From Lentibacillus sediminis (GTDB lineage Bacteria; Bacillota; Bacilli; Bacillales; Amphibacillaceae), in the NCBI RefSeq assembly GCF_002763455.1, contig NZ_NIXK01000009.1, positions 1-64,000 on the forward strand: DNA of 64,000 nt. Direction: 5' to 3'. A model generated the notes under the pieces. That model was not told the origin of the DNA and did not search any database. It saw only the letters and a list, made by a program, of their open reading frames with translations. Position numbers and translations under genes: made by a program. Positions 53,654 through 61,573 of the stretch are shown piece after piece. The first letter of the stretch is position 1. Each line of letters begins with the position of its first letter.

Positions 53654-54091
53654 ATGCGCACAACTTTCATGGCAAATGAAAATAACATTGAACGCAAATG
53701 GTATGTTGTGGATGCAGAAGGAAAGCGTCTGGGACGTCTGGCAAGCGAAGTGGCTTCCATCCTTCGCGGCAAGAACAAACCAACATATACACCGCATGCG
53801 GACACTGGTGACAATGTGATCATCATCAATGCATCAAAAATCGAACTGTCTGGGAAGAAAATGAATGACAAAATGTATTACCGTCATTCTGGCCATCCAG
53901 GTGGGTTAAAACAACGCAATGCAAACGAAATGCGTAACAACTACCCGGAGCAAATGATCGAGCAGGCTGTTAAAGGGATGCTTCCAAAAGGTCCGCTTGG
54001 CCGCAAAATGGGTAAAAAACTGCATGTCTTTAGAGGCAATGAACACAAACATCAAGCACAACAACCGGAAGTCTACGAGCTTCGCGGGTAA
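53654..54091 (+). CDS. rplM: Ribosomal protein L13
   Basis: L13 is an early 50S assembly protein. The 145-residue protein begins [20 protein letters not shown] and has [20 protein letters not shown] and the signature [20 protein letters not shown]. The ATG at 53654 follows ATGGAGGGAAATCA; an in-frame ATG at 53618 lies in the leader. Confidence 0.98.
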   Translation: MRTTFMANENNIERKWYVVDAEGKRLGRLASEVASILRGKNKPTYTPHADTGDNVIIINASKIELSGKKMNDKMYYRHSGHPGGLKQRNANEMRNNYPEQMIEQAVKGMLPKGPLGRKMGKKLHVFRGNEHKHQAQQPEVYELRG

Positions 54092-54110
54092 TCAAAGGAG
54101 GTAAATCAAG

Positions 54111-54503
54111 TTGGCTCAAGTACAATATTACGGCACAGGCCGCCGCAAAAAATCAACAGCACGTGTACGTCTTGTACCAGGTACAGGAAACGTCACCATC
54201 AATGGCCGTGTGGCTAAAGACTATTTTCCATATGAAACACAGCTTCTCATTCTGAACCAGCCGCTTGCTGCAACAGAAACAGAAGGAACCTATGATGTTC
54301 TGGTAAATGTTCATGGTGGAGGATTTACCGGACAGGCTGGCGCTATCCGCCACGGTATTGCCCGCGCCCTGCTCGAAGCAGACCCGGAATACCGCCCAAG
54401 CCTAAAACGCGAAGGCTACCTGACTCGCGATGCACGTATGAAAGAGCGTAAGAAATACGGACTTAAAAAAGCTCGTCGTGCTCCTCAGTTTTCGAAGCGT
54501 TAA
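54111..54503 (+). CDS. rpsI: Ribosomal protein S9
   Basis: S9 reaches the P-site anticodon with its C-terminal tail. The 130-residue protein starts from TTG after AAAGGAGGTAAATCAAG and begins [20 protein letters not shown]. It carries [20 protein letters not shown] and ends [12 protein letters not shown], with the conserved terminal Lys-Arg. Confidence 0.98.
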   Translation: MAQVQYYGTGRRKKSTARVRLVPGTGNVTINGRVAKDYFPYETQLLILNQPLAATETEGTYDVLVNVHGGGFTGQAGAIRHGIARALLEADPEYRPSLKREGYLTRDARMKERKKYGLKKARRAPQFSKR

Positions 54504-54520
54504 GATTAGTAACTATACAA

Positions 54521-54554
54521 GGCTCTCAATCGTGTTGGTTGAGGGTCTTTTTTT
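54521..54554 (+). terminator. Intrinsic terminator after rpsI
   Basis: GGCTCTCAAT pairs with GTTGAGGGTC, followed by a T run. It marks the end of the conserved ribosomal region. Confidence 0.88.
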
Positions 54555-55209
54555 ATGGTTAAGCATACTGTGGCATGCTTTCGTCTGGTTACAATAACTA
54601 CCAATGTCTGTACCGCAGAGGGCACTTTCATTAGGTTATTACAACATTCCTCCGGCAATTCTGCGTACTGCTTTTAGTAGTTCTACTTTCAGTAAGTGAT
54701 AAGTTTCACTGTGTCCGTTCTTGGAAGAACCAGACACTCCGATATGGTTAATTGATTTTCTTTAGTTGTTAAAGCGGTTAACCGGTTGTTGGGGAAATCG
54801 GTGTAAGGAAAACCTTATTGAAATGAGGAGTACTGAACAGGAGATTCTACTCTAAGTAAATTTGATCTCCTATAAATTTTTCCGAATGTTTTTTTAGAGT
54901 GCCAACCTAATCATCTGATGAATTGAAAGGTAATTAATAGGATAATCCGCTTTAGGAGGCATCATTTGCAACACATGAATAAAATTCAAGAAATTCAGTC
55001 CTAAGAATAAATTTTATTACCAAAAAAATCGTTGCATTGTGGGTGTTATGTCAGTGATATAGCGACATAATTAACTAAATATCTTCTTTATATCATTAGA
55101 AATATTGTACATTTGATCTTCAATACAATACCTATCTGTCAATATAGCTCAATTATATGGTCGAGCTAAATTGTTATTAAGAAAATAAAAATTAATTTCA
55201 AAGAATGTG
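54555..55209 (+). other. Gene-free AT-rich junction between rpsI and the catabolic locus
   Basis: I see no gene on either strand. One hairpin, TTATGTC/GACATAA (about 55047-55071), is visible. Base composition is clearly more AT-rich than upstream. The stretch may be worn remnant sequence at the edge of an acquired block. Confidence 0.5.
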
Positions 55210-55238
55210 TTGACAACCGCTTACATCCGATGTATTAT
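55210..55238 (+). promoter_or_regulatory. Sigma-A promoter of the tctC locus
   Basis: TTGACA (55210-55215) and TATTAT (55233-55238) are 17 bp apart. A cre-like sequence on the minus strand (ATGTAAGCGGTTGTCA, 55211-55226) overlaps the -35 and spacer, where CcpA would block initiation. Confidence 0.8.
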
Positions 55239-55702
55239 AAATTCATCAGAACAATTATGCTAGAAATTTCCATGCCATACGGTCATCTTTAGTTTCATAG
55301 TTAAAAAAGATATTTGTTTGTTGATGTACTAGTATAACATGCGGCAGGTATATGAAAGATATGATCAACCCTGTAAGCTATTTGAATACATCTATATAAG
55401 AACTAGTAAGAAGAGAGCTTCAACCCTTATTTTGAATAGGGATTGGTTTCACCTAACATTTATTTGTTTGCTTATTTTTTAGCGATAAAGGAAAGGTGGT
55501 TGTGCATTATGGTTTAATGAAAACGATTAATCTTAAGAAGCACAAATGGATAACAATGGTAAGGAGGGATCTTAACGGTCTAGAGATTTTGAGATACGAG
55601 CGGTAAGAAATTTTTCTTGTATAACTATAAGAAAGTCTATCCAAGAAACAAGATTTATTTTTTTATTACGAAAGTAAGCGTTATCAAACAAGGGGGATGG
55701 AA
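55239..55702 (+). promoter_or_regulatory. Long leader/regulatory region of tctC
   Basis: About 460 nt without a gene. It holds TACTAGTATAACAT (55327-55340), repeated before the GntR gene. Cre-like AATGAAAACGATTAATC occurs around 55516-55532, and AAGTAAGCGTTATCA lies at 55672-55686 just before the ribosome site. A weak stem CCCTTA/TAGGG lies near 55431-55452. Confidence 0.5.
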
Positions 55703-56704
55703 ATGAAAACTGTAAATTTTAAAAAGATGTTTTTAACCATGTTTATGTTTACATTGATCTTAGTTTTAGCAGCTTGTGGTAGTGAAGGTGCCGATGGTGC
55801 ATCAAATTTTCCGAATAACTCAATTACAGTTATTCAAGGATTCGACCCAGGTGGTGGAAGTGATCAATTGGCTCAGGTAACACAGCCTCATCTTCAAGAA
55901 TCCTTGGGTGTGTCTTTCACTAATGAATATGTTCCAGGTGCTGCAGGTGCAGTTGGATGGACTAGGCTTGCCCAACAATCTGAGAATGATGGATATACAA
56001 TTAGTATTACAAACAGTCCGATGCTTATGACGAATTATATAATGAACTCTGAAATCACCTATAGTTTAGAGGACTTTGAACCTATTGCAAATGTTGTTAC
56101 AGACCCAGGAATTATAGTAGTTCCAGAGGATAGTGAGTTTGATACTTATGAGGAATTCGCAACTTATTTAGAAGAGAACCCTGGCGAATTGAATGCTTCT
56201 AACTCGGGGGTTGGAGGAGATGATTTCTTCACTCAATTAAAGTGGATGGAAGAAACCGGATTGGAAATGGAACTTATTCCATATGAGGGAGATGGTCCAT
56301 CTTGGCAGGCGGCTGCTGGTGGAGACGTAGATGCGAGTTTTAACAATCTAGGTGTAGTATATCCACAAGTTAGTGAAGGTAATTTAAAGCCATTAGTTGT
56401 TTTTAGCGAAGAGAGAATTGAGTCAATACCTGATGTTCCTACTGCGAAAGAATTAGGATTAGATTTAGTCTCAGGTTCTTCTAGAGGATATAGTGCACCA
56501 GCAGGTATACCAGAGGAGGCAAAACAAACGCTAATTGATGCCTTTGCTCAGCTAGAAGACAACGCGGAATTCAAGGAAAGCTTAGAAAATTTAGCTCTTC
56601 CTATGGATCTGAAATTAGGAGAGGATTATGCTTCTTACCTTCAAGCAGAGGAAGAGGCAGCGGCTGAGCTATGGGAAAATGTAAAAGATCAATATGAACA
56701 ATAA
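55703..56704 (+). CDS. tctC: TctC-type extracytoplasmic solute-binding lipoprotein
   Basis: This is the binding protein of a tripartite tricarboxylate transporter (TTT, Bug family). The 333-residue protein has a lipoprotein signal with lipobox LAAC (Cys near residue 25), so it is anchored outside the membrane. The Bug fold shows ITVIQGFDPGGGSDQLAQVT, NEYVPGAAGAVGWTRLA and YEGDGPSWQAAAGGDVDASF. Such proteins bind carboxylates through two water-mediated contacts; the ligand here is not evident. The start is the ATG 6 nt after AGGGGG; 55697 is an alternative. A stable hairpin follows its stop. Confidence 0.93.
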   Translation: MKTVNFKKMFLTMFMFTLILVLAACGSEGADGASNFPNNSITVIQGFDPGGGSDQLAQVTQPHLQESLGVSFTNEYVPGAAGAVGWTRLAQQSENDGYTISITNSPMLMTNYIMNSEITYSLEDFEPIANVVTDPGIIVVPEDSEFDTYEEFATYLEENPGELNASNSGVGGDDFFTQLKWMEETGLEMELIPYEGDGPSWQAAAGGDVDASFNNLGVVYPQVSEGNLKPLVVFSEERIESIPDVPTAKELGLDLVSGSSRGYSAPAGIPEEAKQTLIDAFAQLEDNAEFKESLENLALPMDLKLGEDYASYLQAEEEAAAELWENVKDQYEQ

Positions 56705-56707
56705 CTT

Positions 56708-56747
56708 GTAAAAATGAGAGAAGGAAGTAATTCTTCTCTCATTTTAC
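56708..56747 (+). terminator. Hairpin between tctC and tctB
   Basis: GTAAAAATGAGAGAAG (56708-56723) pairs with CTTCTCTCATTTTAC (56733-56747) around a 9-nt loop. There is little T run, so it more likely stabilises the tctC message 3' end or causes partial termination, giving more binding protein than permease. Confidence 0.75.
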
Positions 56748-56772
56748 AGGCGATTATAGGGGGGGTTGAACA

Positions 56773-57225
56773 ATGACATATCTAGTAAGACATTCAATTG
56801 CAAGTGTATTAGTTTTAATTTTTTGTACTGTTTTCTTTTTAGAATCTCTGAATTATCCTGCTTCTGCTGCAAGGCTACCGCAAATTTTGATTATATTAGT
56901 GGCTTTGTTAGCTATTGGGATGTTTATCGAAGCTTTTATTAAAAATAAGAAAACAGACGTAAAGAGTGCGGTGAAGAAAGAGGCTGAAAAGATAAACGTC
57001 AAGAGAGTGGTCCTTTTTACCATTTTGATAGCTCTGTATATAATTCTTATAGATGTTATCGGATATTTCATAGTAACGCCAGTTTTTCTTTTTGTCGCAA
57101 TGACGTATTTAAGAGCAACGAAAGTTTATATGGCCTTAATACTTTCGATAGGATTTACAGTCTTCATATATGGTCTCTTTAGTATGTTCCTAAATATTCC
57201 TCTTCCAATGGGAATTTTTTCATAA
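56773..57225 (+). CDS. tctB: TctB-type small membrane subunit
   Basis: TctB is the small, poorly conserved membrane subunit of TTT carriers. The 150-residue protein has four hydrophobic helices (about residues 6-25, 36-54, 76-100 and 114-145) with a basic loop KNKKTDVKSAVKKEAEKI after helix 2. Identification rests on the tctC-tctB-tctA order and the topology rather than strong motifs. SD TAGGGGGGG. Confidence 0.88.
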   Translation: MTYLVRHSIASVLVLIFCTVFFLESLNYPASAARLPQILIILVALLAIGMFIEAFIKNKKTDVKSAVKKEAEKINVKRVVLFTILIALYIILIDVIGYFIVTPVFLFVAMTYLRATKVYMALILSIGFTVFIYGLFSMFLNIPLPMGIFS

Positions 57226-57326
57226 AGTTTTCCCGCTAATTTTTTGAGTTGATATTTTAAGACGAGGTGAAGACTAGATGAAACAAAAGGTTAATAAACA
57301 GTACATAGTACGAGGAGGGATTTTGG

Positions 57327-58811
57327 ATGAATGATATTATGACTGGCTTAATAAACGTTCTCTCGATAGATAGTTTATTTTTTATAGCTTTAGGTATGGC
57401 TTTAGGAATATTTGTTGGTTCTATGCCAGGTTTATCTGCTACAATGGCAATCGCAATTTTACTGCCACTGACATATAGCATGGATCCGGCAAATGGGATT
57501 TCAATGTTAGCTTCCTTATATATGGGAGGGATGTACGGAGGGTCGATATTAGCTATATTGCTCCGAACTCCTGGAACACCTGCTGCAGCTGCTACAGTAT
57601 TAGATGGATACATAATGACAGAGAATGGGCAGGCTGGGAGAGCTTTAGGTATTTCACTTATATCAGGCCTTGTAGGCGGGGTTATAGGCAGTATCGTTCT
57701 TTTGTCGATTGCTCCTTTTTTAGGAAGGGTTGCTCTTAATATAGGAGCTCTAGAGATGTTTGCGGTTGCCGTATTAGGGATTACGATTATTTCGTCATTG
57801 TCTGCTGGATCTGTAATCAAAGGTCTTATGTCTGGTTCGCTTGGATTATTAATTTCCTTGATGGGTATGCATGCAATAACTGGAATTCCAAGGTTTACCT
57901 TTGGAAGCATATATTTATTTGATGGCATCTCTTTTGTTGTCGCATTGATTGGTCTATTTTCGATTCCTCAAGCTTTAAAACTGATAGAAAAAGATCAAGA
58001 ATTAGTAAAAGCTAGTAAAATTAAAGATAAAATTTTGCCGCCGTGGAGATTAATTATAGGGCAAAGGTTGAATCTTTTACGTTCAAGCCTGATTGGAGTT
58101 ATTACTGGTTTAATCCCAGGTACAGGTGGGGATACAGCTAGTTGGTTTAGTTATAACGAGGCAAAAAGATTTTCAAGGGAAAAGGAAAAATTTGGCACTG
58201 GACATGTTGAAGGATTAGTCGCTCCTGAATCTGCTAATAATGCAGTAGTTGGTGGGGCGCTTGTTCCAACGATAACATTGGGGGTTCCTGGAAGCTCAAC
58301 AACAGCTGTATTGCTCGGGGGGCTGATGATACATGGAATTATGCCAGGACCTACACTAATGACTGAGCATGCCGATGTAGCCTATACTTTACTATGGGCA
58401 GTATTAATTTCATGTATATTTTTATTTTTCATTGGTCTCTTATACACAAAAGTAGCAGTAGGTATTACTAGGATACCTGGAAGGGTATTGGCTCCAATTA
58501 TTGTTTTGCTATGTGTGGTCGGGACTTTTGCAGTGCAAAACAGTATGGTTGATGTAATGATTATGTTTGGCTTTGGCATTCTTGGTTACTTTATGGATAA
58601 ATTAAGTATACCTGTAGCACCTCTTGTTGTTGGTATGATCCTTGGAGGTATGTTAGATACAAGTTTGCATCAGTCCTTATTAATAGGAGATGGAAGCTGG
58701 GGGGTATTCCTGACAAGTCCAGTAGCGGTAATACTATTAGTAATAGCTTTGATCTCTGTTCTTCAATCGACACCATTATTTGGTAAGGTAGCAGCGCTGT
58801 TCAAAAAATAG
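57327..58811 (+). CDS. tctA: TctA-type large permease subunit
   Basis: TctA is the main permease of the TTT system, driven by an ion gradient. The 494-residue protein has about ten to twelve membrane helices. Family segments include GIFVGSMPGLSATMAIAILL near 28-47, GGMYGGSILAILLRTPGTPA near 73-92, and the second half-repeat LIPGTGGDTASWFSYNEAKR and TLGVPGSSTTAVLLGGLMIH. SD GAGGAGGG. It is 100 bp past tctB, in the same direction. Confidence 0.96.
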   Translation: MNDIMTGLINVLSIDSLFFIALGMALGIFVGSMPGLSATMAIAILLPLTYSMDPANGISMLASLYMGGMYGGSILAILLRTPGTPAAAATVLDGYIMTENGQAGRALGISLISGLVGGVIGSIVLLSIAPFLGRVALNIGALEMFAVAVLGITIISSLSAGSVIKGLMSGSLGLLISLMGMHAITGIPRFTFGSIYLFDGISFVVALIGLFSIPQALKLIEKDQELVKASKIKDKILPPWRLIIGQRLNLLRSSLIGVITGLIPGTGGDTASWFSYNEAKRFSREKEKFGTGHVEGLVAPESANNAVVGGALVPTITLGVPGSSTTAVLLGGLMIHGIMPGPTLMTEHADVAYTLLWAVLISCIFLFFIGLLYTKVAVGITRIPGRVLAPIIVLLCVVGTFAVQNSMVDVMIMFGFGILGYFMDKLSIPVAPLVVGMILGGMLDTSLHQSLLIGDGSWGVFLTSPVAVILLVIALISVLQSTPLFGKVAALFKK

Positions 58812-58880
58812 GCTATAGAAAATTATACTTAAAGCTAGGGGTCAAACATGTTTTGCGTGGGGATGCTAATTGTTTAAAAA

Positions 58881-58894
58881 TACTAGTATGATAT
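58881..58894 (+). promoter_or_regulatory. Candidate operator upstream of the GntR gene
   Basis: TACTAGTATGATAT matches TACTAGTATAACAT (55327-55340) at 12 of 14 positions. It overlaps a TATGAT -10-like element (58887-58892). The two sites lie ahead of tctC and the regulator gene. Confidence 0.4.
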
Positions 58895-58991
58895 TAAGTT
58901 GAATTATTAGCAGTAAAGTGCTGTTTTCGACTTTGAAATTCATATGATATCTTTGAATGTAATGCACCACCACAAACAATGGAGGTATCTT

Positions 58992-59675
58992 ATGTCTAAG
59001 ATTCAATTTCAAAAGATTTTAGATGAAATCACAAAAATGATTGAAAGTGAAGAATGGAAAATTGGAACAAGGCTTCCAACTATAACTGAATCAGCTATTA
59101 AAAATAATGTAGGTAACTCTACTATGCGTGAAGTATATAGATCTCTGGAATCAAAAGGTTACGTCACTATTCAACAAGGTAGAGGTACTTTCGTGAGTTA
59201 TAATAGCTCGATGCAGTTTACAAATGTGAGCCGCTCATTCTTTATGAAACTATTAAAGTTAACAGAATTTCGCATTATGATAGAGCCTTCTTTCGCAGAC
59301 GAAGCTGCAAGGCAAGCTTTTAATGCTGAAATAGAACTGATTAATGAATCAACTAATATCATGAGAGAATTGGCTGAGAATAATCAATCAACTCACGAGG
59401 AAGATTTGCGTTTTCATAAGTTAATTGTTCAAGCAACGCACAATGAATACGCCATTAAAGCGTATGAAGAGCTACAAGAAGAATTAATACTTATGCACAG
59501 TCATGCGAAAAAAGCAGAAATGGTTGAAAAAGCTGTCCATTATCATCAGATGATTGCTAACGCAATTGCGAGAAGAGATCCTAATAATGCGAGAATGTAT
59601 ATGCAATCTCATCTTGAAGCAAAAAACAGCGAACTAGCCATGTACGAAATGCTAGAAACAAATTTGAAAAGCTAA
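58992..59675 (+). CDS. GntR family regulator, FadR/FCD type
   Basis: The 227-residue protein has an N-terminal winged helix-turn-helix (GTRLPTITESAIKNNVGNST; MREVYRSLESKGYVTIQQGR, about 25-70). A C-terminal all-helical FCD ligand domain carries the metal-site motifs DLRFHKLIVQATHN near 136 and HYHQMIANAIARRDPNNA near 183. FCD regulators sense carboxylic acids, which fits a sugar-acid locus. I chose the ATG after GGAGGTATCTT; the frame is open to 58944. It probably represses the tct and catabolic genes, relieved by the substrate or an intermediate. Confidence 0.92.
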   Translation: MSKIQFQKILDEITKMIESEEWKIGTRLPTITESAIKNNVGNSTMREVYRSLESKGYVTIQQGRGTFVSYNSSMQFTNVSRSFFMKLLKLTEFRIMIEPSFADEAARQAFNAEIELINESTNIMRELAENNQSTHEEDLRFHKLIVQATHNEYAIKAYEELQEELILMHSHAKKAEMVEKAVHYHQMIANAIARRDPNNARMYMQSHLEAKNSELAMYEMLETNLKS

Positions 59676-59732
59676 TTTCCAGAGATGTAAAAATGGATGC
59701 AGAAGAATCGTTCATACTATTACATGATCAAA

Positions 59733-59756
59733 ATTAATATGGAAACCCATATTAAT
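59733..59756 (+). repeat. Perfect inverted repeat before the first racemase-like gene
   Basis: ATTAATATGG and CCATATTAAT are separated by AAAC, 69 bp before the gene start. It could be an operator or an mRNA hairpin. Confidence 0.7.
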
Positions 59757-59825
59757 TAGGAGATTTTAACTGGAAATTCTTTTATGAATACTCTCTTAAA
59801 CTAATATATTTAAGGAGATTTGCCC

Positions 59826-60488
59826 ATGAAGATTGGTATTATTCATGCAACATGTAATGCTGTACCACCTTTAAATTCAGCATTTAAAAAACTTGCTCCT
59901 GATGTAACTGTGCTAAATTTTGTAGATGAAAATATTCAATATCATGCGAACCAGATTAAAGGTATTGATGATAAAATATATCGGGATTTTGTTCATATTA
60001 CAATTAAAGCACAAGAAGCAGAAGTTGATGCAATCATTGTAGCGTGTACCGTTCTAACTCCTATTGTAGATGCTGTAAAGCCATTTATAAAAGTACCAAT
60101 ATTAGCAGTGGATAGACCGATGTTGGAAAAAGCCATAAATAACTACAAAAAAATAGGTGTGGTTGCTACAAATGCACCTTCTGGACCAGCAACTAAAAAT
60201 CAATTAGAAAAGCTCGCAGAAGAATTTGGTAAAACAGTAGAGGTGGATGTCGAAATAGACACGCAAGCTATGACAGAATTAAAAGCTGGGAATGAAGAGG
60301 AACACAACCGGCTTAACCGCAATGCGGCAGCTGAGCTAAAAAAGAGAGGATCTGAGGTTGTAATTTTATCACAGATTACTCAAAGCTCCGCTGAACAAGA
60401 AGCTGTATCACTAGGACTTCCTGTATTGACAAGTCCAAAAGAGGCAGTGGAAGCAGTATTAAAAGCAGTAGAAGATCAAAAACAGTAA
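59826..60488 (+). CDS. Asp/Glu/hydantoin racemase family protein
   Basis: The 220-residue protein has the two-domain Asp/Glu racemase fold. The first active-site cysteine is C74 in IIVACTVLTP, and VDRPMLEKAINNYKKIGVVA marks the domain linker. Where the second catalytic Cys usually stands, it has VVILSQITQSS (Ser182/Gln183). A normal two-base racemase is therefore unlikely; single-Cys relatives include decarboxylases and isomerases. It starts after AAGGAGATTTGCCC. It is first of the enzyme genes, and a partial relative lies at 63565. It may replace the missing isomerase of the pathway. Confidence 0.85.
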   Translation: MKIGIIHATCNAVPPLNSAFKKLAPDVTVLNFVDENIQYHANQIKGIDDKIYRDFVHITIKAQEAEVDAIIVACTVLTPIVDAVKPFIKVPILAVDRPMLEKAINNYKKIGVVATNAPSGPATKNQLEKLAEEFGKTVEVDVEIDTQAMTELKAGNEEEHNRLNRNAAAELKKRGSEVVILSQITQSSAEQEAVSLGLPVLTSPKEAVEAVLKAVEDQKQ

Positions 60489-60539
60489 TTGAAGGTAATA
60501 TTTTCAAACAACAAGTATAAAACAAAGGAGATTTTCATA

Positions 60540-61448
60540 ATGAAGGTAAGTTTTATTGGACTAGGCGTAATGGGAAAAGGAATGGCTTTAAATCTGGCAA
60601 AGGGTGCAGAAGAAGGCGGGTATGAGTATCTTGCATGTGATACAAATCCACAAGCTCTTGAAGACTTCCAAAAAGCAGGTTTAAACACCTCATCTAATAT
60701 TATTGATGCCACAGATAGTGATTATATATTTCTATGTCTGCCAAATTTAAAAATCGTTAAAGAAGTTGTGTTAGGTGAAAATGGTATCCTGCAACATATA
60801 AAACCGGGACAGACGATCGTCGACTTTAGCACAATAAGTTACCTGGGTGTACAAGAAATTGCAGAAAAATGCCAGGACAAGGGAATTGATTTTCTGGATT
60901 GCCCGATTTCCGGACAACAAGCTAAAAGCATGGATGGAACACTCAGCATCATGTGCGGTGGTAATGAGGAAATATTTAATAACATAAAACCATTGCTTGA
61001 CAAAATGGGCTCTCAAGTCCTTTATATGGGTGGCAATGGTGCCGGGCAATTGACAAAAATGATAAATAACTGTGCACTAAACATCTGTACAGCAAGCTTT
61101 TCTGAACTAATGCCAGTAGGTGTAAAGCTTGGTCTGGATCCTGAAAAGCTTGGGGATGTATTAATGACAGCTACCGGTTCAAGTTTTGCTTCAAAAACGT
61201 TGATCCCTAAAGTGTTAGAGGGGAATTTTGAACATGGATTTTCACTTGATAAAGCATATAAGGATATGGATAGTATGTATGAAGTGTTAGTGAAAAATGA
61301 AATTCCACTGCCAACATTAAATGGGGCAATGCAATCCTATCAGCTCGCATTACAGGGTGGACAGCGTGACTATTATAAACATGCCATGGTTCGCTTCTAT
61401 GAAGATATGTTAGGTGTAAAAGTTCGCAAAGAAGGCGTTGAGCAATAG
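60540..61448 (+). CDS. Beta-hydroxyacid dehydrogenase (3-hydroxyisobutyrate/L-threonate dehydrogenase family)
   Basis: This is an NAD(P)-dependent dehydrogenase of 302 residues. The N-terminal Rossmann motif is FIGLGVMGKGMALNLAKG (5-22), the substrate loop DCPISGQQAKSMDGTLSIMC is at 120-139, and catalytic lysine K173 lies in GAGQLTKMINN. Next to an OtnK-type kinase and OtnC-like aldolase it most resembles LtnD, which oxidises C2 of L-threonate (or DenD for D-erythronate). The substrate is inferred from context. SD AAAGGAGATTTTCATA. Confidence 0.88.
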   Translation: MKVSFIGLGVMGKGMALNLAKGAEEGGYEYLACDTNPQALEDFQKAGLNTSSNIIDATDSDYIFLCLPNLKIVKEVVLGENGILQHIKPGQTIVDFSTISYLGVQEIAEKCQDKGIDFLDCPISGQQAKSMDGTLSIMCGGNEEIFNNIKPLLDKMGSQVLYMGGNGAGQLTKMINNCALNICTASFSELMPVGVKLGLDPEKLGDVLMTATGSSFASKTLIPKVLEGNFEHGFSLDKAYKDMDSMYEVLVKNEIPLPTLNGAMQSYQLALQGGQRDYYKHAMVRFYEDMLGVKVRKEGVEQ

Positions 61449-61485
61449 GTAGAAGTTAATAATATTCAGTTGTGTTTTGTTCTTA

Positions 61486-61522
61486 TCCACTTAGTGTAAA
61501 TGCAAATCTTACTCTAGGTGGA
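61486..61522 (+). terminator. Strong hairpin between the dehydrogenase and kinase genes
   Basis: TCCACTTAGTGTAA (61486-61499) pairs at 13 of 14 positions with TTACTCTAGGTGGA (61509-61522). No long T run follows, so it may be a processing or stability hairpin. Confidence 0.55.
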
Positions 61523-61573
61523 TTTGCTCAGCTGAATTAACTCTTAAAGATTATGGAATATCAGGAGGTAAAT

